A DNA stretch of 64,000 nucleotides, taken from NCBI GenBank assembly GCA_025765615.1, contig JAIVFJ010000025.1:408061-472060 (forward strand). The letters are read 5' to 3'. Made by a program: the position numbers and the translations under genes. The DNA comes from Zopfochytrium polystomum (taxonomy: Eukaryota > Chytridiomycota > Chytridiomycetes > Chytridiales > Chytridiaceae). Below, in pieces: positions 51,500 to 60,965 of the stretch. Under the pieces are notes generated by a model. It was given only the letters and a program-made list of their open reading frames with translations, was not told where the DNA came from and searched no databases. Numbering within the stretch: position 1 is the first letter of the stretch; each line of letters opens with the position of its first letter.

Positions 51500-51612
51500 A
51501 AAAATCATATTATGAAGAACAAGAAATAACACAGGGTTTACAAGTGCTGTTATTGAGAAAGTACAAAGAATTGTTTGACAAAGGACTTACATAAGTGTCG
51601 GGAATGGGCGAG
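51500..51612 (+). repeat. Duplicate of an SF3 helicase gene 3' end
   Basis: About 100 bases almost identical to 53549-53652, including the last 28 codons, the stop region and the TGTCGGGAATGGGC motif. It shows that a segment was duplicated within the right arm, or that a deletion fused two similar gene ends. Confidence 0.8.
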
Positions 51613-51653
51613 GGCACAGAAGAAAAAGAAAAAAAAAGTATATCATAAAAAAA

Positions 51654-52197
51654 ATGGAAGAGATAAGTGAAGAAGTATTATTAAACAACATCGATAGTTA
51701 TTATGACATGCACCAATGTTTCAAAGGGAAATTTGTATATACATCGACAAAAAAAAGGACATCTTATACACACCAATGGTATTACTTTGATGAGTTAGAT
51801 GGTCTGTGAATACTTGAAAAAATCTATGAGTGATGCACTATTCCACACTGGTCAAAGTATTGTTTATTTGAGTGGACCTGGTGGTAAGAAACTTGTAGAT
51901 CTAATGATAAAAGCATTTGAATTCAGTTCATATGAACTACTAGGTGATGAAATCATAAAAGCTGATAGAAACTACCCTCGTCCTAACGATCACTTGTTTT
52001 ATCTCAAAAAAAAGAAATTTGCGTACATGACAATGTCACCATATCATATGGCTAGTGGAACTATTCAGAGATATTTGAACTTGATAAGTGATAAAAGTAT
52101 TCCTTTAACTCTTCCACGTGAAGGTGATGTAACTATTAAAGTGCATTCAAAAGTGTTTGTGTTATGTGACACTTTACCAGAATTATACTTTAATTGA
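51654..52197 (+). pseudogene. SF3/P4-type helicase remnant (right copy)
   Basis: The start MEEISEEVLLNN is at 51654. The first frame ends in a TGA near 51807, where a deletion of about 250 bases relative to the left copy joins to EYLKKSMSDALFHTGQ in another frame. From there to 52197 it is nearly identical to 9578-9961, including IVYLSGPGGKK and LCDTLPELYFN. The degenerate Walker A is the same in both copies, so loss of the GKS motif predates the duplication or the two copies have been homogenised. Confidence 0.65.
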
Positions 52198-52416
52198 CGT
52201 GCAAAAGCTATACACACAAATGATTCTGAACTAGACTCAGATTCAGATTACTTTAGGAAAGCTTTAATGAATATTATGATTCAATACTATCATAAAAATG
52301 TTAAAGAACCTGAATCAGTCAAACGAGAAGCTCCATTTAATAGACCTCGAGTTTAAGTTGGGTGAGTGCGGATCGATAAGAAAATATTGAAAAAATAAAT
52401 AAAATGAAATAGATAA

Positions 52417-53636
52417 ATGGAAGAGAAGTTTAAAAAATATATAAAAGAAAAATACAATGAAGAAGTGGAAGTAAAATATATAAAAGAAGAGTCAAAACAA
52501 ATAACACTAAAAGCATTTTTAAAAAACAAACATTTCAATTGTGTAGATAATGGTTGTGAAGTATATTTCAGTATTTCAAAAGATGGAAATAAATTGGAAT
52601 GTGACAAATGCAGAGTGTCAAAAGGAAATGCCGACTTTGATATATCAGAATATCTTGAAGAAGAAACAGTTAAAGAAAGAGCAGAGAGATATAAAAGAGA
52701 CCATCATTACAAGTATGTAGTTGAAACAGAATGGTGGAAATACTACGATCCAAAAAGAGGAATATATGTACATTTAGATGAAGAGGACTTAGAAGGATAT
52801 ACATTTATAGAAATATGGAGAGAAAGTGAAGAGAATTTGAGCAGAATAGACTTGGATGAGGCTAAAGAAACAGTAAAAGAATTAAAAAAAATATGCAGTG
52901 TAAGTGAAAAGATATTTGATACGAATCCTGTATTATTTGCATTCAAGAATGGATTATACAATTTGGAGACAGGAGAATTCAAGGATTTAAGACCTGAGGA
53001 CCTTATAACAATGCAGAGTTATGTGAATTATGAACCAGAAGCATCAACAGAATTGGCAATGAAGATATTAAAAGACATATATGACAAAGATGTGGACTAT
53101 GTACTAGAACTATTTGCAAAAACATTTGATGGAATTCCAAGAGATGACTTATTAATTTTACATGAAGGAACGACGAGTAATGGAAAGAGTTTTGTGACTG
53201 AAAAGGTATTGCACATATTTGGAGGTTATGCAAAGGCATCTATGTTTGACGACATATTGACTGAAGAATTAAGTAACAATGTAGAGTGGTTTTACAAAGC
53301 AAGATTGGTTCTTATGTATATAGTGACTGACGAAAAAGTAATAAAGAAAGACTTGATAAAACAACTTGATGATTTGACATGGAGAGGAAAAGATATCCAA
53401 GAACTTATACAATCCATGTGCATTTCAATTATAAACCTCAGTTTGATGTACGTCCAAGGTGGTTTAAACATAAAGTGAAAACAATCAAATACAGGTATGA
53501 ATTTGTGGGGACACCTAAACTTCCATATCATAAAGAATACAATTCATATTATGAAGAAGAACAAGAAATAACACAGGGCTTACAAGTGCTGTTATTGAGA
53601 AAGTATAAAGAATTGTTTGACAAAGGACTTATCTAA
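52417..53636 (+). pseudogene. D5/P4-family SF3 helicase, one frameshift
   Basis: The main frame is 52417-53478 (353 residues). It has a zinc-like pair (VDNGCEVYF...LECDKCRV), a D5_N region (FAFKNGLYNLETGEF), Walker A (EGTTSNGKSF) and the Walker B to motif C region (ARLVLMYIVTDEK; DLIKQLDDLTWRGKDI). A frame break near 53400 moves the end to another frame (53379-53636): FNYKPQFD, matching the SF3 N-x-x-P motif zone, and VKTIKYRYEFVGTP. It is distinct from the D5 helicases at 7066 and 55189 and has no left-arm counterpart. An AAAATATTGAAAAAA motif lies 36 bases before the ATG. Confidence 0.82.
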
Positions 53637-53871
53637 ATGTCGGGAATGGGCACTGGGAAAGAATAATACATTGTGCAAACAAAATGTACAATGGATTTCG
53701 AGTCAAACGACGAAATGTGATTGATTATGTTAGTTAACGTTCTTGCCATCTTTTATTGTCAGAAATATATATGAGAATTCTATAAACAATTACGACGATG
53801 ATGGTTTCTAAGAATAAAAGCTGAGTCGAGAAGATGTGGTAGTTGTTGAAGAGGAAAAATCTCTTGTACAT

Positions 53872-54186
53872 TTATGGTTGAAAAAGCACATGATTTTTAT
53901 AAACAATTACGAAGGTGTATAAAAATCGAATGCTGTAAATACAGTCGAGAAGTTTTGGTAGTTGTTGATCAGGATCAGGATATTGTTGTTGCTTTTTGCG
54001 ATTATGATAGCGAGAGGACATCTCCCGAATTTTATCAGGGCGTTTAATGGCATAGAGGAGATGATGGACAGTATTTGGATTTTCAGATTTTAAATGGGCG
54101 AATTCTTCATTGATAGCAAGATAAAGTCGTATAAAATCTGTTTTTGAAAGTGTTTTTACGTGTTCTTTAAGAGGATATGAGTCCAT
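53872..54186 (-). CDS. Right copy of the 83-aa viral ORF, stop codon lost
   Basis: It starts MDSYPLKEHVKTL at 54186. Near-identical to 8896-9147 with a shorter Gln run. The TAA after LLDCI has become TAC, so the frame runs on for about 22 residues (SIRFLYTFVIVYKNH...) to 53872. In-frame codons upstream of 54186 extend to 54441 but overlap the primase gene and are not conserved. Divergent from the primase, as in the left arm. Confidence 0.7.
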   Translation of the reverse strand: MDSYPLKEHVKTLSKTDFIRLYLAINEEFAHLKSENPNTVHHLLYAIKRPDKIREMSSRYHNRKKQQQYPDPDQQLPKLLDCIYSIRFLYTFVIVYKNHVLFQP

Positions 54187-54282
54187 ATTTATTACATAAT
54201 AGTGAGAAGAAATTGTTTTAAATAAAAAGCGCGTAAAAAAGTGAATTTTATTTCTCATACATAAAGTAAAGGAGAAAACAAT

Positions 54283-56602
54283 ATGAGAAACATAGTAGAA
54301 ACAAAAGAAATCATAGACATAGCAGAAAAAAATAATTGGGTATATTTTGGAGTGAACATTGAGAAAAAAAATAATAAAAAAAAGCCAACTGGATTCCCCA
54401 ATAATTGGACAAAAATTACAACACCAATTTATGATAATCAACCAAATATAGCAATTTTAACCGGACAAAAAACCAATATATTTGTTGTTGATCTTGATAA
54501 CAAAGATGATGAGTATAGTGCGAAAATATGGTATGAACAAAACATAAAATCGTTGTCAGAAGAATCTACATTTATGACACAAACATTTTCAGGTGGACAC
54601 CATATATACTTTCAATATCCAAAATGTGACTTTCCAAGTTCTGTAAATGTCAACTGTCATATAGATATACTGGGAAATGATAGATGTTGCTTTGAAGGAC
54701 AAGGTTACAAAATAATAAAAAATGCACCATTACGAAAATTGTCTATTGAAGAAATTAATAAAATCAAGAGTCTTTTATCAAATCATAAGAATATTAAGAA
54801 TAACAATAGAAGAGATACAGATACTATTTCTGAGGCAGAAACATTTGTAAATGAAAGTAATAAAATATACTTAGCTAGTGAAGAAGAAAATCATATTAAA
54901 GATCTGCTTGGAGAAAAGTTTGATATAGCTGAAGATGACATTGAAAAAATGTTTTTGGATGAAAATAAGAATATTATTATTATTCCGACCAAAATCAAGA
55001 GATGCTTTTATTACAATAAATCAAATAAAGGAATATCAAAACCATATGATCACAACAGTCCAACATCAGTTCTTTACATTAACAAAGTCACACTTGAGAA
55101 GAAAATGTCATGACACTTCCTGTGAAAAAGAGGGAATGGAATATAGAGAAATAAAATACGAGAATTTTTCATCAAGTGTTAAAAACGATTGTGGACAAGA
55201 AATGGAAAGAAGAAGAAAAAACGGAAGATCAAAAGAAAACAGTCTATCAAATGCTTACAAGCTATGTACAAGAACGTGCATCAAGCGGAACATTTAAGAA
55301 GGATTGAATCAACTGGAGTTGTTTACCAAAAGATGAGAGAATATGCATATGTACTGCATTATGAAAGTCCAGGAAAGTTTTTAAACGACATATTCATAGA
55401 CATAGATCTATGGAGAAGTCGTCCAGGAAACTACAAAGATTTGTGTGAATACATGATCAAATATTCGGACAATAAATTTCCATACTTGATACGAGACAAC
55501 AAATGGTATGGATTCAAAAATGGAATATATAATGTTGAGACGTGTGAATTTGTGGAAATGATAGAAAATAGTGATGATGAAATAGAAAAATGTAAAAGAT
55601 ATTTAGGAAATAAAGTAGTGAAGAAATATTTTGATACAATATTTGATCTAGTTATGACCACAGAAAACTTGGACAAAATATTGAAATACCAATTTAGTGA
55701 TGAAGTGATTGAATTCATATATGTCATGATTGGAAGGATGTTTGGAATAATAGATGAATGGGATGTAATGTTATATTTGTATGGAGAAAGTGGTTGTGGA
55801 AAAAGTGTGATAATAGATGTAATAAGAGAGTTTTTTGACAATGTTGGTAATATTAATGAGTCATTTGAATCCACATTTGGATTGGGGTATCTTATGGATA
55901 AAGATGTAGTGCTTAGTGACGATTTACCAAAAAACATACACAAATTTGTGCCACAACAAACGTTTCAATCGATGATATCAGGAGGAGGTGGATCTTGTGC
56001 TGTAAAAAACAAAGATGCTGTAAATTACAAGAAATGGACTGTTCCAATGATGTTTGCAAGCAATTACATGATAAGTTATAATGACATGGGACAAATTAGT
56101 AGAAGAATTATAGTTGCACATTTTGAAAATAAAGTCAAAGATTCAGATTCAGATTCAAGATTGTTGAGTTATATTAAAACGTCTGAACTTGGTAATATTA
56201 TGTACAAATCTACTAGTGCTATACAAGAAGTGGAGAGAAAATATAAATGATGGGAAAAAAATATGGGGAAAGCTACCATTATACTTTTTAGAAAAACAAG
56301 AAGAGCTCATTGGTGAAAGAAATCCATTCTATTCATGGTTGGTAAATAACTTCAAAATAATAGAAGGAAATGAAATTAAAATGAAAGAGTTGAAAGCCCA
56401 ATTTGAGCTTCAAACAAGAGCAAAGGCAGGTCAAAATCTTAAAGGAAGTGTGAAAGCTGCAAATAATCAATATGATATTATCAAAAAATTAATATGTAAA
56501 TCATGTAGAAAAGACCATAAAAGCGGTTGTTGTGATGAATATGATAGAAAGAATTACACATCAGAAGATGTTGTTAGAAACATTGGTATGAGAAGTGATT
56601 AA
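54283..56602 (+). pseudogene. Primase-SF3 (D5) helicase, several frameshifts
   Basis: Primase part (54283-55113): Prim-Pol motifs VVDLDNKD (Asp70, Asp72), SGGHHIYF (His106-107) and a CHIDILG region. The frame changes near 55085 (KCHDTSCEKEGMEY, possible zinc site), again near 55180 and 55300. The helicase part (to 56250) has WYGFKNGIYNVET, Walker A GESGCGKS, Walker B VVLSDDLP, motif C MFASN and QISRRI. A last break near 56230 leads to the C-terminal frame (to 56602) with CKSCRKDHKSGCC. The order primase then helicase is that of fused D5-type replication proteins of large DNA viruses. Most breaks lie in A-runs. It is the counterpart of 7066-8798, at moderate identity. Confidence 0.88.
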
Positions 56603-56930
56603 TTTGTCTATATTTGTCTATATTAATTGTCTATATTATATGATTTATATGATTTTAAAAGATTTAATAAAAAATACATATAAATCATCGACACAACATT
56701 TGTCTATATTGTCTATACAGCTTTTAAAAGGTATACCCAAATATTAACAACAATATTATTCAATATTCCTTTTTAATTCCTAAAAGTACAAAAAAGGAAT
56801 ATAGAAATATAGACAAAAAAATACCTCGATAAAATATAATAAACATTATCAATTTTTACTTTTTATGGTTTAATTTGTCTATATTCTTCAAAAATATAGA
56901 CAAATATAGACAATATAGACAAATGATGAA
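56603..56930. other. Inverted iteron array after the D5 helicase (right arm)
   Basis: About ten copies of TTTGTCTATATT or its inverse AATATAGACAAA: three forward at 56603-56637, two near 56700-56717, inverse single near 56803, forward near 56873, and three inverse at 56893-56925. AT-rich, non-coding. Same position as the left-arm CCATATTTTCCA iterons but unrelated in sequence. Confidence 0.8.
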
Positions 56931-57127
56931 CTGTAAAATGACGGATAAACATATCATAAGAATGTTGTTGTTAATAAATTTGAAGTTGTAATGGTCGCAC
57001 AGGGATGTTCCCCCATAAATCCTAACTAAAAAATTAATAGGATGGTTGCTTTTTTTGATTTAGCCAATAGAAGGATTAATAAATGCAAAAAAAATATTGA
57101 AAAAAAAAAGAAAAACAATAAATGTAA
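56931..57127. promoter_or_regulatory. Upstream region of the LRR gene
   Basis: AT-rich, with AAAATATTGAAAAAAA about 36 bases before the ATG at 57128, the same motif and distance as at 52417. It resembles AT-rich early promoters of mimivirus-type viruses; that is inference. Confidence 0.45.
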
Positions 57128-58615
57128 ATGAACACAGAAGAAATATTAGAAAGAATAATGGAATACTGCATAGACAATTATGATATATGTAGTTTATCTA
57201 ACATGTCAAAAATATCAAAAAGAGCAAGAAATACATCAAAAAGGAATAGAAAAAAAATATTAAAATACATTATCTCGGTATTTGAAATAAATTACACAGA
57301 AAAGAATAATTTCATTTATGTATACAATGGTGTAAAAAAAGTAGAAAAAGATATTGAGAAATTCTACAAATTGTACATGAAAACATATTATTTGAAAAAC
57401 ATAACACTTGAAGGAAAGTGGAATGAAAACTTAGAGTTAGAAAGCATTCCTGTACTTCCAAATGTAACGTCCTTTAAATGTCGACGCACAACTTTAAAAA
57501 AATTACCCAGACTTCCAAATGCAACAATAATACACTGCCAAGATAATCAGATTGAGAACTTGCATGATAGTCTTGTATTAAACGAGTTAAAGTGCGATAA
57601 CAATCAAATTAAGGAACTGCCGAGCCTACCAAATCTGAAAAAACTTTCTAGTATGGGAAATAAGATAAAGACAATAAGAGAGTATCCAAAATTGATAGAT
57701 TTAAGTTGTGGAAACAGTGATGAAGAAATATTAATAGAAAGATTACCAATGTTGGAAAGATTGGAATGCTGGAAAACTAAACAAACAAAATTACCAAATC
57801 CAGAGGATCTTCCAGAACTTACGGAATTAATGTGCACCGAAAATGAATTGAAAACAATTCCAAAATATCCCAAACTAAAAACGCTGATCTGTAGTGATAA
57901 TAAGCTGAGTAAAATAGAGTGGTATCCAGATTTAGTAGAATTGATAATTAAAAATAATGTAGATATAAAAGAAATAAAGGAGTATCCAAATCTGGAAACG
58001 TTGGACTGTTCAGACACCAGTATAAGAACACTTCCGAAGTTTGAAAATTTAATGTCATTATCATGCAAGAATACAAATATAGAAGAAATAAATGAATATC
58101 AGAAACTGGAATCACTAGACTGCACGAATTGTCGAGTCAAAACTTTACCAATGTTTGAGAATCTTATATTACTTAAATGTTCAAAAAATCAATTGAAAAG
58201 TTTGCCAGCATATCCACAATTGGATTATTTAAATTGTGCAGATAACCAACTGAGGACATTGCCCGAGTATCCGGATTTGCAAGAATTAGATTGCAGTAGA
58301 AATAGAATAGTTTACTTACCAACATATCCTAAATTGGAGGAACTATATTGCGCGGAAAATGAGTTGCGAGAATTACCAGAATATCCAAAGTTAGAAGGAC
58401 TACAATGTCAGTATAATAAAATAGAAAACATGCCAGAATATCCTGAACTAAACAGTTTAATTTGTACAGGAAATCGAATACGAAAGTTGAAATTTTACCC
58501 AAAAATGGTATATCTTGAAGTTATTGACATGGAAGATCGTGATAAATATACAATGTTGAGAGAAATAAATGGTTACAAAGTGAATGGTATAAGTTCTTTA
58601 TGGACGAGGAATTGA
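57128..58615 (+). CDS. Leucine-rich repeat protein with F-box-like N-terminus
   Basis: 495 residues, intact. The N-terminal 45 residues (TEEILERIMEYCIDNYDICSLSNMSKISKRARN) fit an F-box-like helix set. From about residue 100 to 470 there are roughly 17 repeats of 20-23 residues of the form LPxYPxLxxLxCxxNxI (examples: LPEYPDLQELDCSRNRIVY; LPEYPKLEGLQCQYNKIEN). This Cys-containing repeat style is common in giant-virus LRR and FNIP proteins. F-box plus repeats suggests a substrate receptor for host ubiquitin ligase; not proven. It is the only long unbroken viral gene in the right arm, so it may still be under selection. Confidence 0.85.
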   Translation: MNTEEILERIMEYCIDNYDICSLSNMSKISKRARNTSKRNRKKILKYIISVFEINYTEKNNFIYVYNGVKKVEKDIEKFYKLYMKTYYLKNITLEGKWNENLELESIPVLPNVTSFKCRRTTLKKLPRLPNATIIHCQDNQIENLHDSLVLNELKCDNNQIKELPSLPNLKKLSSMGNKIKTIREYPKLIDLSCGNSDEEILIERLPMLERLECWKTKQTKLPNPEDLPELTELMCTENELKTIPKYPKLKTLICSDNKLSKIEWYPDLVELIIKNNVDIKEIKEYPNLETLDCSDTSIRTLPKFENLMSLSCKNTNIEEINEYQKLESLDCTNCRVKTLPMFENLILLKCSKNQLKSLPAYPQLDYLNCADNQLRTLPEYPDLQELDCSRNRIVYLPTYPKLEELYCAENELRELPEYPKLEGLQCQYNKIENMPEYPELNSLICTGNRIRKLKFYPKMVYLEVIDMEDRDKYTMLREINGYKVNGISSLWTRN

Positions 58616-58710
58616 GCAGCCAAAGTAAAAAATAATAAATGAAAAAATGCTAAGAAAAATTTCATAAAATATATTGCAAAGTGTGGACGTCTGTTCGACG
58701 GGGGATAAGG

Positions 58711-59065
58711 ATGAATAATATAATATATGATCTAGGCAGTCCAGTAAGATTTATAAGATATAATCCAGATGCAGAAGTGGAAGAAAAAGAGAAAGAAGAA
58801 TTGTTGATGAAAGTATTAAAAAAGCAATGGAAGAAGACATGGAAAGTGTAATGGAAAGGATATATTTGTTTTATGGAGACCTATTCAATATAAAAATACA
58901 AAAAGGGAAAGAAGAGTGGTACAAAAAATGATAGGAGGAAAAGCATATGAATATGTAGATGGGAAAGATCTCAAAAGGGTGAAAGGGGAATGTTTAAGAA
59001 CGTATCACAGATATGAAAGTCCAGAGAGAGAAGATTACAAGTTTATAAAAATGGGAAGAAAATAA
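58711..59065 (+). pseudogene. Small ORFs, probably one broken gene
   Basis: A 46-residue ORF (58711-58851, MNNIIYDLGSPVRFIRYNP) overlaps a second frame (SIKKAMEEDMESVMERIYLFYGDLFNIKI) and is followed by a 45-residue ORF (58928-59065, MIGGKAYEYVDGKDLKR to FIKMGRK). Charged and without known domains. Likely remains of a single gene of about 110 residues. Confidence 0.4.
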
Positions 59066-59117
59066 TATATGAAAACTTTTTTGAAAATTTTTTGATATAT
59101 TATCTTTGGGATAAGGG

Positions 59118-59202
59118 ATTAAAATAAAGCTTCCTGAAAGCTCCCGTTTTCGTAGTGAAGCTAACAGCGAACACTACAAAACCGCAGAAGCTTTATTTTA
59201 AT
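59118..59202. repeat. Nested palindrome
   Basis: Outer arms ATTAAAATAAAGCTTC and GAAGCTTTATTTTAAT; inner arms CCCGTTTTCGTAGTG (59143-59157) and CACTACAAAACCG (59172-59184). It could extrude as a cruciform or act as a transcript hairpin. Confidence 0.8.
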
Positions 59203-59216
59203 AAGTGTCAAGAAAA
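59163..59216. repeat. 54-bp repeat, inverted copy at 59983-60036
   Basis: It has one mismatch to the reverse complement of 59983-60036. Contains AACAGCGAACACTACAAAAC and ends at the element-terminal AATAAGTGTCAAGAAAA. The outer copy straddles the boundary of the terminal repeat (59999). Confidence 0.9.
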
Positions 59217-59540
59217 ACACCACATTCAAGAATAAATAATGAGGACAATAAAAATAACATAGTAAAATGTTATGAAATTATTTTTGATATACTACAATTT
59301 ATTCATTGAATCGCAAAATGAGAAGTTGAAAGTCTGTTCAACAGGTTCATATTAGGATTAGGGATAATTTCCAAAAAAGGGAATAGTCCGAGAGGCGAGT
59401 TCCATTTGAAACAAGGAAATCAAATAAGGAAATATTAGAGAAAAGCAAATGAAATTTATCATAAATTAGGAAGAAAATATTAGGAAAACATTATATGAAT
59501 TTTTTTCAGAAAAAAAATATATTATATGTTTCATGTGAAA

Positions 59541-59999
59541 AGCAAATGAAATGTGACACAAATTAGGATAAAAATTGAGATTAATTTTTTAGTGGCGATG
59601 TAATATACATTTTAGTTGATAAATATATATTACACCACTTTATCAAATGTTTTGCAAACCATACAATTATATTAGACTGTTAAAAAGACTTTAGCTGCTG
59701 ATGTAATATACATTTTAGTCGATAAATATAAATTACACATTTTTATTCAAATTATTACACCATATTTATGTCACATTATCAGAAAAAGAAGTCAAAAAAT
59801 TAGGACTAGGGATAAAAAATGTCAAATAATTAGAAAAATTAGAAAATATAACCAGAAATATGATTAAAATACTCTAAATTCTCGCAAAACAATCCATAAA
59901 AAGCTTTAATATCACTTTTAATTTAAAGCTTTTTTGACATTATATTTTTCATTACTTTTTGGACATTATTTCTAAAATTTTATTTTCTTGACACTTATT
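59541..59999 (-). repeat. Right terminal inverted repeat
   Basis: Reverse complement of 2427-2887 with substitutions and small indels; it ends CTTGACACTTATT at 59999. It has extra sequence near 59905-59930 relative to the left copy. Confidence 0.85.
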
Positions 60000-60036
60000 A
60001 AAATAAAGCTTCCGCGGTTTTGTAGTGTTCGCTGTT

Positions 60037-60965
60037 GGGGGGGGCCTCCCTCTCTTAAGCAAGCAAGCCCCTTCTCCTCCACCACCACACCACCACCTAG
60101 TCTGGCAAGTCTAGGCTCTGGCCCCACCCTGCCATTGAGCCTTCAACCAGTCACACAGCGTTGTTGCCCATGTGTGTCGGGTCGAGGTCCCCTTCAAGTT
60201 CTTCGTCCTGTCGCCCCCCTCCCTACCTTAACCCTAACTCCTCAAGAAATTTATTATCTACTACAAACTGTTTTGGTGATCGAATCCACCCTCACCGGCC
60301 CAATGATGAAGTGGAACAACAGTTAGAGATCTGCATCTAGGCCCAAATACGCCGAGTGCAGGCGTGAGGGAAAAAAGGGCGAACCTTGAAAAAACCCACA
60401 CTAACACCCAACGAAGAACAACCACCAACGGAAACTATGAGGCCTGGCCCCCCCCCCAAAAGGGGGGGGTGGGAATGCGTAGGGCCCCCCCCTCAACGAG
60501 GGGGGCCAAATCGAAGAAAGAAAAGCGTAAATCGAAGAATAAGGCACAGAGCGAAGAGAAAGCGAAAAAAGCGAAAACATATGCGGGAGCCCCCGGACTA
60601 ATCAACAGGGGCACTTAACCCTAACATCACTGCCCACTCACAAAACAAGACACTCACAGTGGGCCAAAGACACAACCATATTCAACAAAATGAGCAATTC
60701 AACTGATCATCTCTTTCAATAAACAATTCTCTCTTAGCAGAACAATTTCCTTTCTGGCATAACAAAGCAATGAAAATGGAGATTAGCCGGCTTCAGCTTG
60801 ATCGTTTATCAAAAAGTCAAGTTGAGAAAGGGCATGGAGTTGAGTACACATTCATAAACTGAAGAAGTAGGGTAACAAAAGACTATTTTGCTGACAAACA
60901 ATGTAGAATGAATTAAGGATAGGAAAGTCTACTTCTGCGACCTCCTAAACAACCCAAAGAGGCCA
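60037..60965. other. Right flank without supported gene
   Basis: It begins with a G-run, then C-rich sequence with paired C8/G8 runs (60450-60470, 60485-60505). Two short CTTAACCCTAAC strings (about 60221 and 60617) recall the TTAGGG telomere unit but are single copies. Short ORFs lack domains. Confidence 0.45.

Larger units (their letters stand above)
2427..59999. mobile_element. Endogenous virus-like element bounded by ~460-bp inverted repeats
   Basis: The outer boundaries are the matching ends of a diverged long inverted repeat. Viral-type genes near both ends include DNA adenine methylase, SF2 helicase, SF3/D5 helicases, an AEP primase, T5orf172 and giant-virus-style LRR and zinc-motif proteins. 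All are AT-rich and intronless, while the inserted blocks are GC-richer. I see no capsid protein, packaging ATPase, protease or integrase, so the class (polinton-like virus, virophage relative or small nucleocytoplasmic virus) is undecided. No clear target-site duplication is visible outside the repeats. The middle is filled with later retrotransposons and host-like DNA, so the original element was probably far shorter, or two elements lie here in inverted orientation. Confidence 0.6.

Noticed and set aside
2427..59999. Polinton/Maverick or classical virophage
   Set aside because: No family-B polymerase, retroviral-type integrase of viral origin, capsid or packaging ATPase is visible. The integrases present belong to Ty3/gypsy elements. 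The label is left open.
60221..60628. Interstitial telomere (CCCTAA units)
   Set aside because: Only single units are present at two places, with no tandem array.
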